A DNA stretch of 5,681 nt, from contig JACPBT010000061.1 of assembly GCA_016180145.1 (NCBI GenBank), forward strand, positions 1 to 5,681, given 5' to 3'. The notes under the pieces were generated by a model. It had not been told where the DNA came from. It searched no databases and saw only the letters and a list, made by a program, of their open reading frames with translations. Of the stretch, positions 1-5,369 are shown piece by piece. Position 1 is the first letter of the stretch. Each line of letters begins with the position of its first letter. The position numbers and the translations under genes were made by a program. Source of the DNA: Candidatus Woesearchaeota archaeon (GTDB taxonomy: Archaea; Nanobdellota; Nanobdellia; Woesearchaeales; UBA10216).

Positions 1-153
1 CGTGCAGGAGAACTCAACTATCAAAGAAAAAAAGAAGGCAAAAAATGGGGCATGATGGATTCAATAATTGTGGCAACGGCGCAGGTTTACGGCCTGAAGA
101 TACTGACAAAGGACAATGCATTCAGGGATTTGGCTGAGGCGGAGGTTTTGTGA
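1..153 (+). CDS. PIN-domain ribonuclease (VapC-like toxin), C-terminal fragment
   Basis: Frame 1 is open from the window edge to a TGA at 151-153 and gives the last 50 residues of a protein whose start lies upstream. The fragment has the layout of the second half of a PIN domain: an acidic residue in AGEL near residue 4, then GMMDSIIVATA with the conserved Asp at 20, then GLKILTKDNAF with the last conserved Asp at 38 and the usual Phe three residues later. In PIN nucleases these aspartates bind the metal ion that cuts RNA, and single-domain PIN proteins of this kind are usually VapC toxins paired with a small antitoxin gene just upstream. That partner, if present, is outside the window. The ORF ends in TGATG, but the overlapping ATG opens only 9 codons, so I see no translationally coupled partner downstream. 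The PIN call is confident; the toxin role is inferred from the family. Confidence 0.85.
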   Translation, partial: RAGELNYQRKKEGKKWGMMDSIIVATAQVYGLKILTKDNAFRDLAEAEVL

Positions 154-191
154 TGAACAAAGACATAATGGCCTGTTGCTGAAGCGAAAGG

Positions 192-228
192 TTTATTAAT
201 AAGCTCAACTTATTCTGGATTAGGTGAT
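192..228 (+). promoter_or_regulatory. TATA box and ribosome binding site of the DUF2683-type gene
   Basis: TTTATTAAT at 192-200, preceded by the purine-rich CGAAAG at 185-190, looks like an archaeal BRE/TATA pair. Transcription would start near 220. GGTGAT at 223-228, six bases before the ATG at 235, is complementary to the archaeal 16S rRNA 3' end. This sets the start codon and shows the gene has its own promoter, not only read-through from the PIN gene. Confidence 0.6.
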
Positions 229-234
229 GTTATA

Positions 235-474
235 ATGGTGCAGGCGTTGGTTGAAATTGACGAGAACACGAACAGGGTGCTTAATATTGTTAAGGCCAAA
301 TACAATCTGAAGGACAAGAGCGAGGCCATTACACTTGTGGTGAGCGAGTATGTTGATTATGCGGATGAGCCTGAGCTGAAACCCGAATTTATTGAAAAGA
401 TGGAGCGGATTGCGAAGCAGAAAAACATCCGTGTAGGTGACTTTGCCAAGAGGTATGGCCTGAAAGGCAGGTAG
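235..474 (+). CDS. DUF2683 family protein, ribbon-helix-helix-like putative antitoxin
   Basis: This is a 79-residue soluble protein. The start MVQALVEIDENTNRVLNIVK and the following AKYNLKDKSEAI are typical of the archaeal DUF2683 family. The order of a short beta strand (VQALVEI), a helix (ENTNRVLNIVKAKYNL), then a second helix after DKSEAI is that of ribbon-helix-helix DNA-binding antitoxins. The C-terminal part (about 48-76, EPELKPEFIEKMERIAKQKNIRVGDF) is charged and helical and could be a partner-binding tail. Family members often sit directly before a RelE-type toxin gene. Here no toxin ORF follows in the 145 bases to the converging pyrophosphatase gene, and I could not find a RelE-like motif there in any frame. 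It may act alone as a small regulator, be an orphan antitoxin, or belong with the PIN gene upstream. The family call is good; the antitoxin role is inference. Confidence 0.75.
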   Translation: MVQALVEIDENTNRVLNIVKAKYNLKDKSEAITLVVSEYVDYADEPELKPEFIEKMERIAKQKNIRVGDFAKRYGLKGR

Positions 475-518
475 CCAATCTTTGGGAAAAAGGTGCTTCT
501 TTGTGTATGATTTGGATG

Positions 519-613
519 TTAAGCCATAGCTTTCTCGGTTGCACAATGTTTTGACCAACAACACCAACCAGTTCTTCAAGTGTGTAAGCTGTAGCTGTTG
601 AGTCAACCGCAAA
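519..613 (-). pseudogene. Possible coding relic, unknown family
   Basis: The reverse strand downstream of hppA reads through about 613 to 545 as a protein-like stretch, STATAYTLEELVGVVGQN, with ordinary codons. It has no ATG, GTG or TTG start: an in-frame TAG lies just before it. A shift of one frame near 540 continues it as TEKAMA followed by a TAA at 519-521, which would be a natural C-terminus. The simplest reading is the frameshifted tail of a deleted minus-strand gene. I do not recognise the family, and chance cannot be excluded for so short a stretch. Confidence 0.2.
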
Positions 614-619
614 CTAAAC

Positions 620-2620
620 TTAAAGCAGGTGATAACTCACAATCAAACCTGCAGCAAGCAGCGCAATCGTATTCAGAACCTTGATTAACGGGTTCAATGC
701 CGGACCTGAAGTGTCCTTGAAAGGGTCGCCAACAGTATCGCCAACAACAGCAGCCTTATGGGCATCACTGCCCTTGCCGCCGAGGTTGCCTGCCTCAATA
801 AACTTCTTGGCATTGTCCCACGCTGCCCCGCTGGTGGTCATTGTAATTGCCAACAGCAGTCCTGTAACTATGGAGCCTGCGAGCAGCCCGCCAAGAGCCT
901 CAGGGCCAAGCAGCAAACCAACAAGAAGGGGGGATGCAACTGCAATTATGCCAGGCAAAACAAGCTCCTTAATTGCGGCTTTAGTGCTAATGTCAACACA
1001 CCTTGCATAATCAGGAACTGCCTTACCCTTCATAAGCCCGGGAATCTCCCTAAACTGCCTGCGCACCTCCTCAACCATGCCGGTAGCAGCCCTGCCAACA
1101 GCCCGCATTGTAAGACTGGAAAAAAGAAAAGGAAGCATGCCACCAATAAACAAGCCGACAACAACAGCAGGAGTGTAGAGATTAATCATCTCAATTCCTG
1201 TAAGCTCCCTGTAAGCCGCAAAAAGAGACAAAGCAGCAAGCCCCGCAGAGCCAATTGCAAACCCCTTGGTAACGGCCTTGGTTGTGTTGCCAACAGCATC
1301 CAAAGGGTCTGTAACAGCCCGGACAGACTCAGGCATTTTGCTCATTTCAGCAATCCCGCCTGCATTGTCAGTTATCGGACCATACGCATCAACAGCAACT
1401 ATTATAGCGGTCATTGCAAGCATTGCAGTAGCCGCTATGGCAACACCATAAAAGCCACCGCCAAAAGTGTAAGCAAGGAAAGCCCCGGCAACAATGGCGA
1501 TTACCGGAACCAATGTGCTCTCCATACCCTTGGCAACACCCATAATGATAACAGTCGCCGGGCCGGTCTTAGCAGAATCTGCAATCTGCTGAACAGGCTT
1601 ACGCGTAGCCGCAGTATAATACTCAGTAACATAACCTATAACTATCGTGACACCAAGCCCTATAACTGAAGAGATAAAATAACGGTAATGGTCAAACATA
1701 AGCGCATTAACAACAAAAAAACCGACAGCTGAGAGGATTGCACTGACAAGAATACCCCTGTTAAGCGCAGACCACACCCTGGCAGCAGATGATGCGCGAA
1801 CAAAAAGGCTGCCTGCAACAGAAGCCAAAACAGCCACACCGCACAAAACCAAAGGCAGAACAAGCTCACTCACCGAACCAGCTCCAAAAGAAGCCCATGC
1901 CAGAAGCATAGCAGCAATAATAGTAACGGTATAGGACTCAAACAAATCAGCAGCCATACCCGCACAATCACCAACATTGTCACCAACATTGTCAGCTATA
2001 ACCGCAGGGTTCCTCGGGTCATCCTCAGGAATGCCCTTCTCCACCTTCCCGACAAGGTCAGCACCAACATCAGCGCCCTTGGTATAAATCCCGCCGCCAA
2101 CCCTTGCAAAAAGGCTTATAAGGCTCGCACCAAAACCAAAACCGATCAGAAGATTCGGGTCACGAACAACGAAATACAAAGCAGAAACGCCAAGCAGCCC
2201 AAGACCTGCAACAGCAAAACCGGTAACAGCACCGCCACGGAAAGCAACATCAAAAGCAGCCTTCAACCCTTTAGTAGCAGCCTGAGCAGTCCTAACATTA
2301 GCACGCACAGACACCATCATGCCAATGTAACCTGCCAAAGCTGAAAGGAAAGCGCCAAGCAGGAAAGCAACAGACAAAACCCACGAATGAAGCGCAACAT
2401 AAATGACAACCGCAAGAGCCAAAGCAATCATAGCCACAGTCCTATACTGCCGGTTAAGATAAGCAACAGCGCCGCCCCTGATGGCAGAAGAAATCCTCAG
2501 CATAGCCTCGCTACCCGAATCCTGCCTGAGAACATTCAACGTCAAAAGCAGCGAAAACAAAAGCGCAACAAAACCCCCGCCAAAAACAAGAACATAAACC
2601 ACAGGTGAAACCATAGCCAT
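620..2620 (-). CDS. hppA: Membrane-bound proton-translocating pyrophosphatase, K+-independent type
   Basis: This integral membrane enzyme hydrolyses pyrophosphate and uses the energy to pump protons across the membrane. It has 666 residues, within the compact range for prokaryotic members, and is almost entirely hydrophobic segments as expected for about 16 helices. Catalytic signatures are intact: GGGIYTKGADVGADLVGK (about 175-192), DNVGDNVGD with Asp210, 214 and 218, the ESY helix with Glu228, DAYGPITDNAGG (about 411-422), WDNAKK (601-606) and GDTVGDPFKDTSGPALN (627-643). GNTTKAVTKGFAIGSA (444-459) has Lys448 and Thr451 where K+-dependent enzymes have Ala and Gly/Ala, the established mark of the K+-independent class, which pumps protons. 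The reading frame also opens at a TTG (2621-2623), but the ATG at 2618-2620 lies 7 bases after GGGAGGTG and is preferred. The gene is monocistronic, with its own promoter, and converges on the DUF2683-type gene. There are no frameshifts or missing motifs. Confidence 0.97.
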   Translation of the reverse strand: MAMVSPVVYVLVFGGGFVALLFSLLLTLNVLRQDSGSEAMLRISSAIRGGAVAYLNRQYRTVAMIALALAVVIYVALHSWVLSVAFLLGAFLSALAGYIGMMVSVRANVRTAQAATKGLKAAFDVAFRGGAVTGFAVAGLGLLGVSALYFVVRDPNLLIGFGFGASLISLFARVGGGIYTKGADVGADLVGKVEKGIPEDDPRNPAVIADNVGDNVGDCAGMAADLFESYTVTIIAAMLLAWASFGAGSVSELVLPLVLCGVAVLASVAGSLFVRASSAARVWSALNRGILVSAILSAVGFFVVNALMFDHYRYFISSVIGLGVTIVIGYVTEYYTAATRKPVQQIADSAKTGPATVIIMGVAKGMESTLVPVIAIVAGAFLAYTFGGGFYGVAIAATAMLAMTAIIVAVDAYGPITDNAGGIAEMSKMPESVRAVTDPLDAVGNTTKAVTKGFAIGSAGLAALSLFAAYRELTGIEMINLYTPAVVVGLFIGGMLPFLFSSLTMRAVGRAATGMVEEVRRQFREIPGLMKGKAVPDYARCVDISTKAAIKELVLPGIIAVASPLLVGLLLGPEALGGLLAGSIVTGLLLAITMTTSGAAWDNAKKFIEAGNLGGKGSDAHKAAVVGDTVGDPFKDTSGPALNPLIKVLNTIALLAAGLIVSYHLL

Positions 2621-2627
2621 CAAAAAA

Positions 2628-2676
2628 CACCTCCCAACATGCTGATAGCGGAAAAACAGAATTATTTAAAGGTTTC
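2628..2676 (-). promoter_or_regulatory. hppA promoter and ribosome binding site
   Basis: On the minus strand GAAAC (2672-2676) then CTTTAAATAAT (2661-2671) form a strong archaeal BRE/TATA box, predicting a transcript start near 2640. GGGAGGTG (2628-2635) follows, 7 bases before the ATG at 2620. The 12-mer GGAGGTGTTTTT here is identical to the one before the next minus-strand gene (3155-3166). Confidence 0.7.
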
Positions 2677-2741
2677 TAAAAAGTTGAGTTGCATTACCCT
2701 CAGCAGCAGCCACAATAACTACCAAACTATGCCTGCACTAT

Positions 2742-2785
2742 AACAAAAACAATGCCTCGCCGAGGCTCAGTCAATCCTCGGCAAG
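2742..2785 (-). terminator. Hairpin plus T-tract at the 3' end of the four-helix membrane protein gene
   Basis: Read on the minus strand, CTTGCCGAGG (2776-2785) pairs with CCTCGGCGAG (2756-2765), giving ten pairs with one G-U and a ten-base loop that contains the TGA stop codon. A second, mutually exclusive hairpin uses GCCTC/GAGGC (2754-2766, three-base loop). Immediately after comes ATTGTTTTTGTTATAG (2738-2753). This looks like an intrinsic terminator. Archaeal termination needs mainly the T-rich tract, so the hairpin may add strength or protect the 3' end. It also separates this gene from hppA, which has its own promoter. Confidence 0.55.
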
Positions 2786-3154
2786 CACATAAACAGCCTT
2801 AAGCGCAACAATAATTGAAGCTGGCACAACAAAAGTCAGCACAGAATGCAAAACACCTGCCACATAAGCGCCAATAAAGGCAATATCACCAAGAACAGCG
2901 CCGCCTAACGCAGTCACAACAACAAGAGATGCCGTAGCAAGAAGGAACGCCTGAGCCTCCCTCATTGTAACATTAAGCAAGCCGACAATTATGCCAAGCA
3001 CTATAAGAACAGTGCTCAACGAAGCATTAGGACTGCCAGGATAAACAATACCGCCAAGAATAGCAATCAACGCGCCAAGAACAAAAAACAAACCGCCAAT
3101 ACGATTCATGCCACCACCGGAAAAATTAAGCTTCTTTACACCCCTTTTTGCCAT
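2771..3154 (-). CDS. Small four-helix membrane protein, function unknown
   Basis: The product is 127 residues. A short basic N-terminus (MAKRGVKKLNF) is followed by four hydrophobic segments at about 18-38, 48-66, 71-92 and 100-124, and a short acidic tail (LAED). Positive charge at the start suggests a cytoplasmic N-terminus. There are no obvious catalytic or metal-binding residues. The pattern LGIIVGLLNVTMREAQAFLL in the middle resembles a family of small uncharacterised membrane proteins that I recall from DPANN genomes; this is memory, not a search result. The frame extends upstream to 3235, but the ATG at 3152-3154 is chosen because GGAGGTG lies 5 bases before it and the TATA box at 3191-3200 would place the transcript start near 3168, inside the longer version. 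The gene is monocistronic and sits upstream of hppA on the same strand, separated from it by a terminator-like hairpin. Confidence 0.85.
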   Translation of the reverse strand: MAKRGVKKLNFSGGGMNRIGGLFFVLGALIAILGGIVYPGSPNASLSTVLIVLGIIVGLLNVTMREAQAFLLATASLVVVTALGGAVLGDIAFIGAYVAGVLHSVLTFVVPASIIVALKAVYVLAED

Positions 3155-3159
3155 AAAAA

Positions 3160-3204
3160 CACCTCCTGAACCCTTTTTTGAGGAAAGACGTATATAAAGC
3201 TTTC
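3160..3204 (-). promoter_or_regulatory. Promoter and ribosome binding site of the four-helix membrane protein gene
   Basis: On the minus strand GAAAG (3200-3204) followed by CTTTATATA (3191-3199) is a near-consensus archaeal BRE/TATA element. It predicts transcription from about 3165-3170. AGGAGGTG (3160-3167) then lies 5 bases before the ATG at 3154, so the leader is very short and the ribosome binding site sits almost at its 5' end. Confidence 0.7.
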
Positions 3205-3222
3205 TGAATCCGGCAGCTGATT

Positions 3223-3324
3223 TCAGGCATGACACCGCTTATTCCACAACTTCATAAGAGGAGAAATAACGCCAGCTATGAGAGCAGGAATAAACATGGC
3301 AGATGGAGACGACTGATGGCTCAT
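3223..3324 (-). CDS. Candidate 33-residue hydrophobic small protein
   Basis: An ATG at 3322-3324 opens 33 codons ending in TGA at 3223-3225. The product has a polar, Ser-rich start (MSHQSSPSA), one hydrophobic segment (MFIPALIAGVISPLM, about 10-24) and a basic tail (KLWNKR), the layout of a single-pass membrane miniprotein. Its third codon positions are T/G rich, like hppA on the same strand. Against it, no ribosome binding site or clear TATA box precedes the ATG, and 33 codons can arise by chance. It does not have the charged N-terminus expected of archaeal SecG/Sec61-beta. Confidence 0.25.
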   Translation of the reverse strand: MSHQSSPSAMFIPALIAGVISPLMKLWNKRCHA

Positions 3325-3344
3325 ACTATTACAAAAAAGTTTTG

Positions 3345-3419
3345 AGTCCACAAACCCGACAGAGCAAAAACCAAAGGAGGCGGCTAAAGAAAGTCCAGCC
3401 GATTAGACAGAGCCAAAAA
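3345..3419 (+). repeat. Imperfect direct repeat upstream of the S27e promoter
   Basis: AGTCCA, then 7 bases, then GACAGAGCAAAAA (3345-3370) is repeated as AGTCCA, 8 bases, GACAGAGCCAAAAA (3392-3419), a period of about 47-48 bases. The second copy ends 13 bases before the S27e TATA box. This could be a pair of regulator sites or the trace of a small duplication; no known operator is recognised. Confidence 0.4.
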
Positions 3420-3432
3420 AGCTACCAATAGA

Positions 3433-3440
3433 TTTTTAAA
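3433..3440 (+). promoter_or_regulatory. TATA box of the S27e operon, probably leaderless
   Basis: TTTTTAAA at 3433-3440 is the only good TATA box before S27e. Its centre is 20 bases before the first ATG (3457) and 26 bases before the second (3463). Since archaeal transcripts start about 25 bases after the TATA centre, the mRNA should begin at or within a few bases of a start codon. The bases between (CCAGCACCCCTTACCG) contain no ribosome binding site, which fits leaderless translation. Confidence 0.6.
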
Positions 3441-3456
3441 CCAGCACCCCTTACCG

Positions 3457-3645
3457 ATGAGCATGCAGATACGCGAAACAACATCAAAATTCGTAAAGGT
3501 AAGATGCCCCAAATGCAAAAATGAGCAAATAACATTCAGCAAGGCAGCAAGCACAGTAAACTGCCTGGTCTGCTCAAAAACACTCGCAGAGCCAACAGGC
3601 GGAAAGTCAAGAATAAAGTCCAGAGTATTAGAGGTACTTGAATAA
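3457..3645 (+). CDS. rps27e: Small ribosomal subunit protein eS27 (S27e)
   Basis: This zinc-finger protein of the archaeal/eukaryotic small ribosomal subunit is 62 residues, a normal length. The core SKFVKVRCPKCKNEQITFSK, the second half VNCLVCSKTLAEPTGGK and the C-terminal VLEVLE are highly characteristic. Cys17, Cys20, Cys36 and Cys39 form the intact C4 zinc site. The start is uncertain between the ATG at 3457 and the one at 3463. The second would give seven residues before SKF, which I regard as usual, and fits the TATA spacing for a leaderless mRNA better; neither has a ribosome binding site. It is the first gene of a four-gene operon, and its TAA directly abuts the ATG of aIF2-alpha, so the two are probably co-translated. 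Confidence 0.96.
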   Translation: MSMQIRETTSKFVKVRCPKCKNEQITFSKAASTVNCLVCSKTLAEPTGGKSRIKSRVLEVLE

Positions 3646-4419
3646 ATGCTTCTTAAAAAAACAGGCTTCCCAGAAACTTCAGAACTTCTACTTTGCACTG
3701 TAACATCCGTCCAAAGCCACTCGGTATTCGTCCAGATAGACGAATACGGCATAACCGGAATGATACACATATCCGAAGTAGCGCCGGGCAGGATAAGAAA
3801 CATAAGGGACTATGTAGCTGAAGGAAAAAGCATAGTATGCAAAGTCCTCAAAGTAAACCCTGAGCGCGGGCACGTGGACCTGTCGCTCAGAAGAGTGAGC
3901 GAAAGCCAGAAGCGCAACAAGATAAACGAAATCAAAAAAGAAAAACTCGCAGAAAAGCTTGTAGAAATAGTAGCAGGAAACCTGAGCATTGAAACAAAAA
4001 ATCTCTATCCTGCAATCTATGAAAAGGTAAGAGAACACTTCTACCTCATGTTTGAATGCTTTACAGAAATAGCAAAAGGCACGTTTGAAACCTCAAAGCT
4101 GGGGCTTCCAAAAAACGTGGCTGAAGAACTGAAGAAAGTAGTGAACGACAGGCTAAAGCCCGAAGCAATAGAATCAATATGCATCCTAAAGCTCACAAGC
4201 TACGCCCCGGACGGGGTGGAAGCTATAAAAAATGCCCTGAAGAACGCTGCATCAACCGGCGCAAAAATAAAATACAGGGGAGGCGGCACATACTGGCTGA
4301 GCGTCAACGCCCCAACCTACAAGGAAGCGGAAGCGGTTATGGAAAAATCAGCAAACGCAGCACTTAAATACATCAAATCAAAGCACGGCACAGGAGAGAT
4401 TGCCGAAACACAGGCATAG
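3646..4419 (+). CDS. eif2a: Translation initiation factor aIF2, alpha subunit
   Basis: This is the alpha subunit of the heterotrimeric factor that brings initiator Met-tRNA to the ribosome. The 257 residues show the three-domain order of the family: an S1/OB-fold RNA-binding domain at about 10-84 (ELLLCTVTSVQSHSVFVQID, GMIHISEVA, HVDLSLRRVS), a helical domain at about 88-175 (KINEIKKEK...LGLPKNVAEEL), and a C-terminal alpha-beta domain at about 176-245 that contacts the gamma subunit, with the RGGGTYWLSVNAPTYKEAE motif. The residue aligned with eukaryotic Ser51 is Asn52 (in GRIRNIRDY), so control by phosphorylation at that exact site is not possible. The start is fixed by the TAAATG junction with S27e; GAGGT at 3631-3635 inside S27e lies 10 bases upstream and could serve as binding site. 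The last dozen residues are a variable tail. Confidence 0.96.
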   Translation: MLLKKTGFPETSELLLCTVTSVQSHSVFVQIDEYGITGMIHISEVAPGRIRNIRDYVAEGKSIVCKVLKVNPERGHVDLSLRRVSESQKRNKINEIKKEKLAEKLVEIVAGNLSIETKNLYPAIYEKVREHFYLMFECFTEIAKGTFETSKLGLPKNVAEELKKVVNDRLKPEAIESICILKLTSYAPDGVEAIKNALKNAASTGAKIKYRGGGTYWLSVNAPTYKEAEAVMEKSANAALKYIKSKHGTGEIAETQA

Positions 4420-4425
4420 CGGGAC

Positions 4426-4596
4426 ATGAAACACATAAAAAAATGCGCAGCATGCATGAGATACACCCTGAAAGAGGAATGCTGCAGCAAACCAACAATA
4501 ATGCCGAAGCCTGCAAAGTTCAGCCCTGAAGACGCATACGGCAGCTACAGGAGAACCGCAAAGCAGAAAGAACTGAAAGAGAGAGGACTCATATGA
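4426..4596 (+). CDS. nop10: H/ACA ribonucleoprotein protein Nop10
   Basis: This 56-residue protein of the box H/ACA RNP that guides rRNA pseudouridylation bridges Cbf5 and L7Ae. The N-terminal MKHIKKCAACMRYTLKEEC and the C-terminal KFSPEDAYGSYRR motif are diagnostic, and the tail ELKERGLI is common in archaeal homologues. The zinc ribbon is degenerate: Cys7, Cys10 and Cys19 are in place, but position 22, normally the fourth cysteine of CPxCG, is Lys (CCSKPT), with an extra Cys at 20. Eukaryotic Nop10 also lacks a full zinc site and still folds, so function is likely kept. It begins six bases after the aIF2-alpha stop, and its TGA overlaps the ATG of the next gene (ATGA, 4593-4596), which implies coupled translation. 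Confidence 0.95.
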   Translation: MKHIKKCAACMRYTLKEECCSKPTIMPKPAKFSPEDAYGSYRRTAKQKELKERGLI

Positions 4597-5369
4597 ACAC
4601 ATGGAAAATAGTCAAAACCGGAAAAGTGCCAAAAATACAAAACCCTGCAATGATTGAAGGGCTTCCCGGAATAGGCAACGTCGGAAAAGTAGCAGTAGAC
4701 TTCATAATAGAAGAGCTAAAAGCAGACAAGATTTACGAACTGCAATCAAACCACATGCCAAACTCAGTGTTTGTAAACGAGCAGAACCTTATAGAGCTGC
4801 CGACAATCTCAGTATACCACAAAAAAGCAGGCAAAAGGGACATTCTCTTAGCAGGAGGAGACGCCCAGCCGATTGACGAGCCGTCAACATACGACTTCTC
4901 GGAAACAGTGCTTGACATAGTAAAATCATTCGGAGGAAATGAGATAATAACACTCGGAGGAATAGGGCTGCCGGCAATACCAAAAGCGCCAAAGGTATAC
5001 TGCACAGGCACATCAAAGGAATTCATAGAAAAATACGCAAAAGGAACCACACTCAACCCACACCTCTACGGAATAGTCGGCCCCATAATGGGCGCATCAG
5101 GAATAATACTCGGACTCGCAAAAAGAAGAAACATAAACGCAATATCACTACTTGCAGAAACATACGGACATCCCATGTACCTCGGAATAAGGGGCGCAAG
5201 GGAAATAGTCCGAATACTAAACAACAAGTTCTCACTGGGAATAAGAATAAGCCAACTGGACAAGGAGATAAGAGAGCTTGAAGAAGAAGCGGCACGAACA
5301 ACAAAAGCAGCACTCCCAAAAGTAATGAGAGGACTGCCAAAAGGAAGCGAGGCAAGCTACATAGGATAG
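4593..5369 (+). CDS. PAC2 family proteasome assembly chaperone (PbaA/PbaB-like)
   Basis: This is a 258-residue cytosolic protein of the PAC2 family, ATP-independent chaperones for archaeal 20S proteasome assembly. Family marks are MIEGLPGIGNVGKVAVDFII at 20-39, HMPNSVFV at 54-61, LLAGGDAQP at 85-93, ITLGGIG at 119-125, GPIMGASGIILGLA at 163-176 and LLAETYGHPMYLG at 186-198. Residues about 220-240 (LDKEIRELEEEA) look like a coiled coil. The C-terminus is SEASYIG, with Tyr third from the end. The HbYX proteasome-docking motif has Tyr second from the end, so this is near but not canonical. The start overlaps the Nop10 stop by 4 bases and is preceded by GAGAGGA at 4581-4586. It is the last gene of the operon. 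Position next to Nop10 and S27e is conserved in archaea and may reflect co-regulation rather than a shared pathway. Confidence 0.93.
   Translation: MNTWKIVKTGKVPKIQNPAMIEGLPGIGNVGKVAVDFIIEELKADKIYELQSNHMPNSVFVNEQNLIELPTISVYHKKAGKRDILLAGGDAQPIDEPSTYDFSETVLDIVKSFGGNEIITLGGIGLPAIPKAPKVYCTGTSKEFIEKYAKGTTLNPHLYGIVGPIMGASGIILGLAKRRNINAISLLAETYGHPMYLGIRGAREIVRILNNKFSLGIRISQLDKEIRELEEEAARTTKAALPKVMRGLPKGSEASYIG

Larger units (their letters stand above)
3155..3456. other. Divergent intergenic region between the membrane protein gene and the S27e operon
   Basis: These 302 bases lie between two divergently transcribed genes. They hold the minus-strand promoter at 3160-3204, a 33-codon minus-strand ORF at 3223-3324, an imperfect direct repeat at 3345-3370 and 3392-3419, a weak CGGCT/AGCCG stem (3381-3385 with 3397-3401), and the S27e TATA box at 3433-3440. 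I see no tRNA, no convincing C/D-box or H/ACA RNA and no larger gene. An rpl44e gene, often found before S27e in archaea, is absent. Confidence 0.6.

Noticed and set aside
153..182. Nine-codon ORF overlapping the PIN gene stop (TGATG)
   Set aside because: It is too short and has no recognisable content; the overlap is easily due to chance.
758..1669. Long plus-strand ORF of 303 codons inside hppA
   Set aside because: It is an antisense shadow of the intact pyrophosphatase gene. The translation is rich in Cys, Asn and Lys with no domain pattern, which follows from the reverse complement of hydrophobic codons.
3155..3235. N-terminal extension of the four-helix membrane protein to 154 residues
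   Set aside because: The extension runs through the TATA box and the ribosome binding site. The ATG at 3154 has a consensus GGAGGTG five bases upstream.
3236..3330. Possible C/D-box small RNA (CTGATGG near 3313)
   Set aside because: No full C box (RTGATGA) is paired with a D box (CTGA) at suitable spacing, and there are no terminal stems.
3381..3401. CGGCT/AGCCG hairpin as an S27e autoregulatory element
   Set aside because: It lies upstream of the TATA box, so it would not be in the S27e mRNA, and five pairs with an 11-base loop is weak.
4378..4602. Minus-strand ORF opposite Nop10
   Set aside because: It overlaps a clearly recognised Nop10 gene and has an aromatic- and Cys-rich composition typical of antisense translation.
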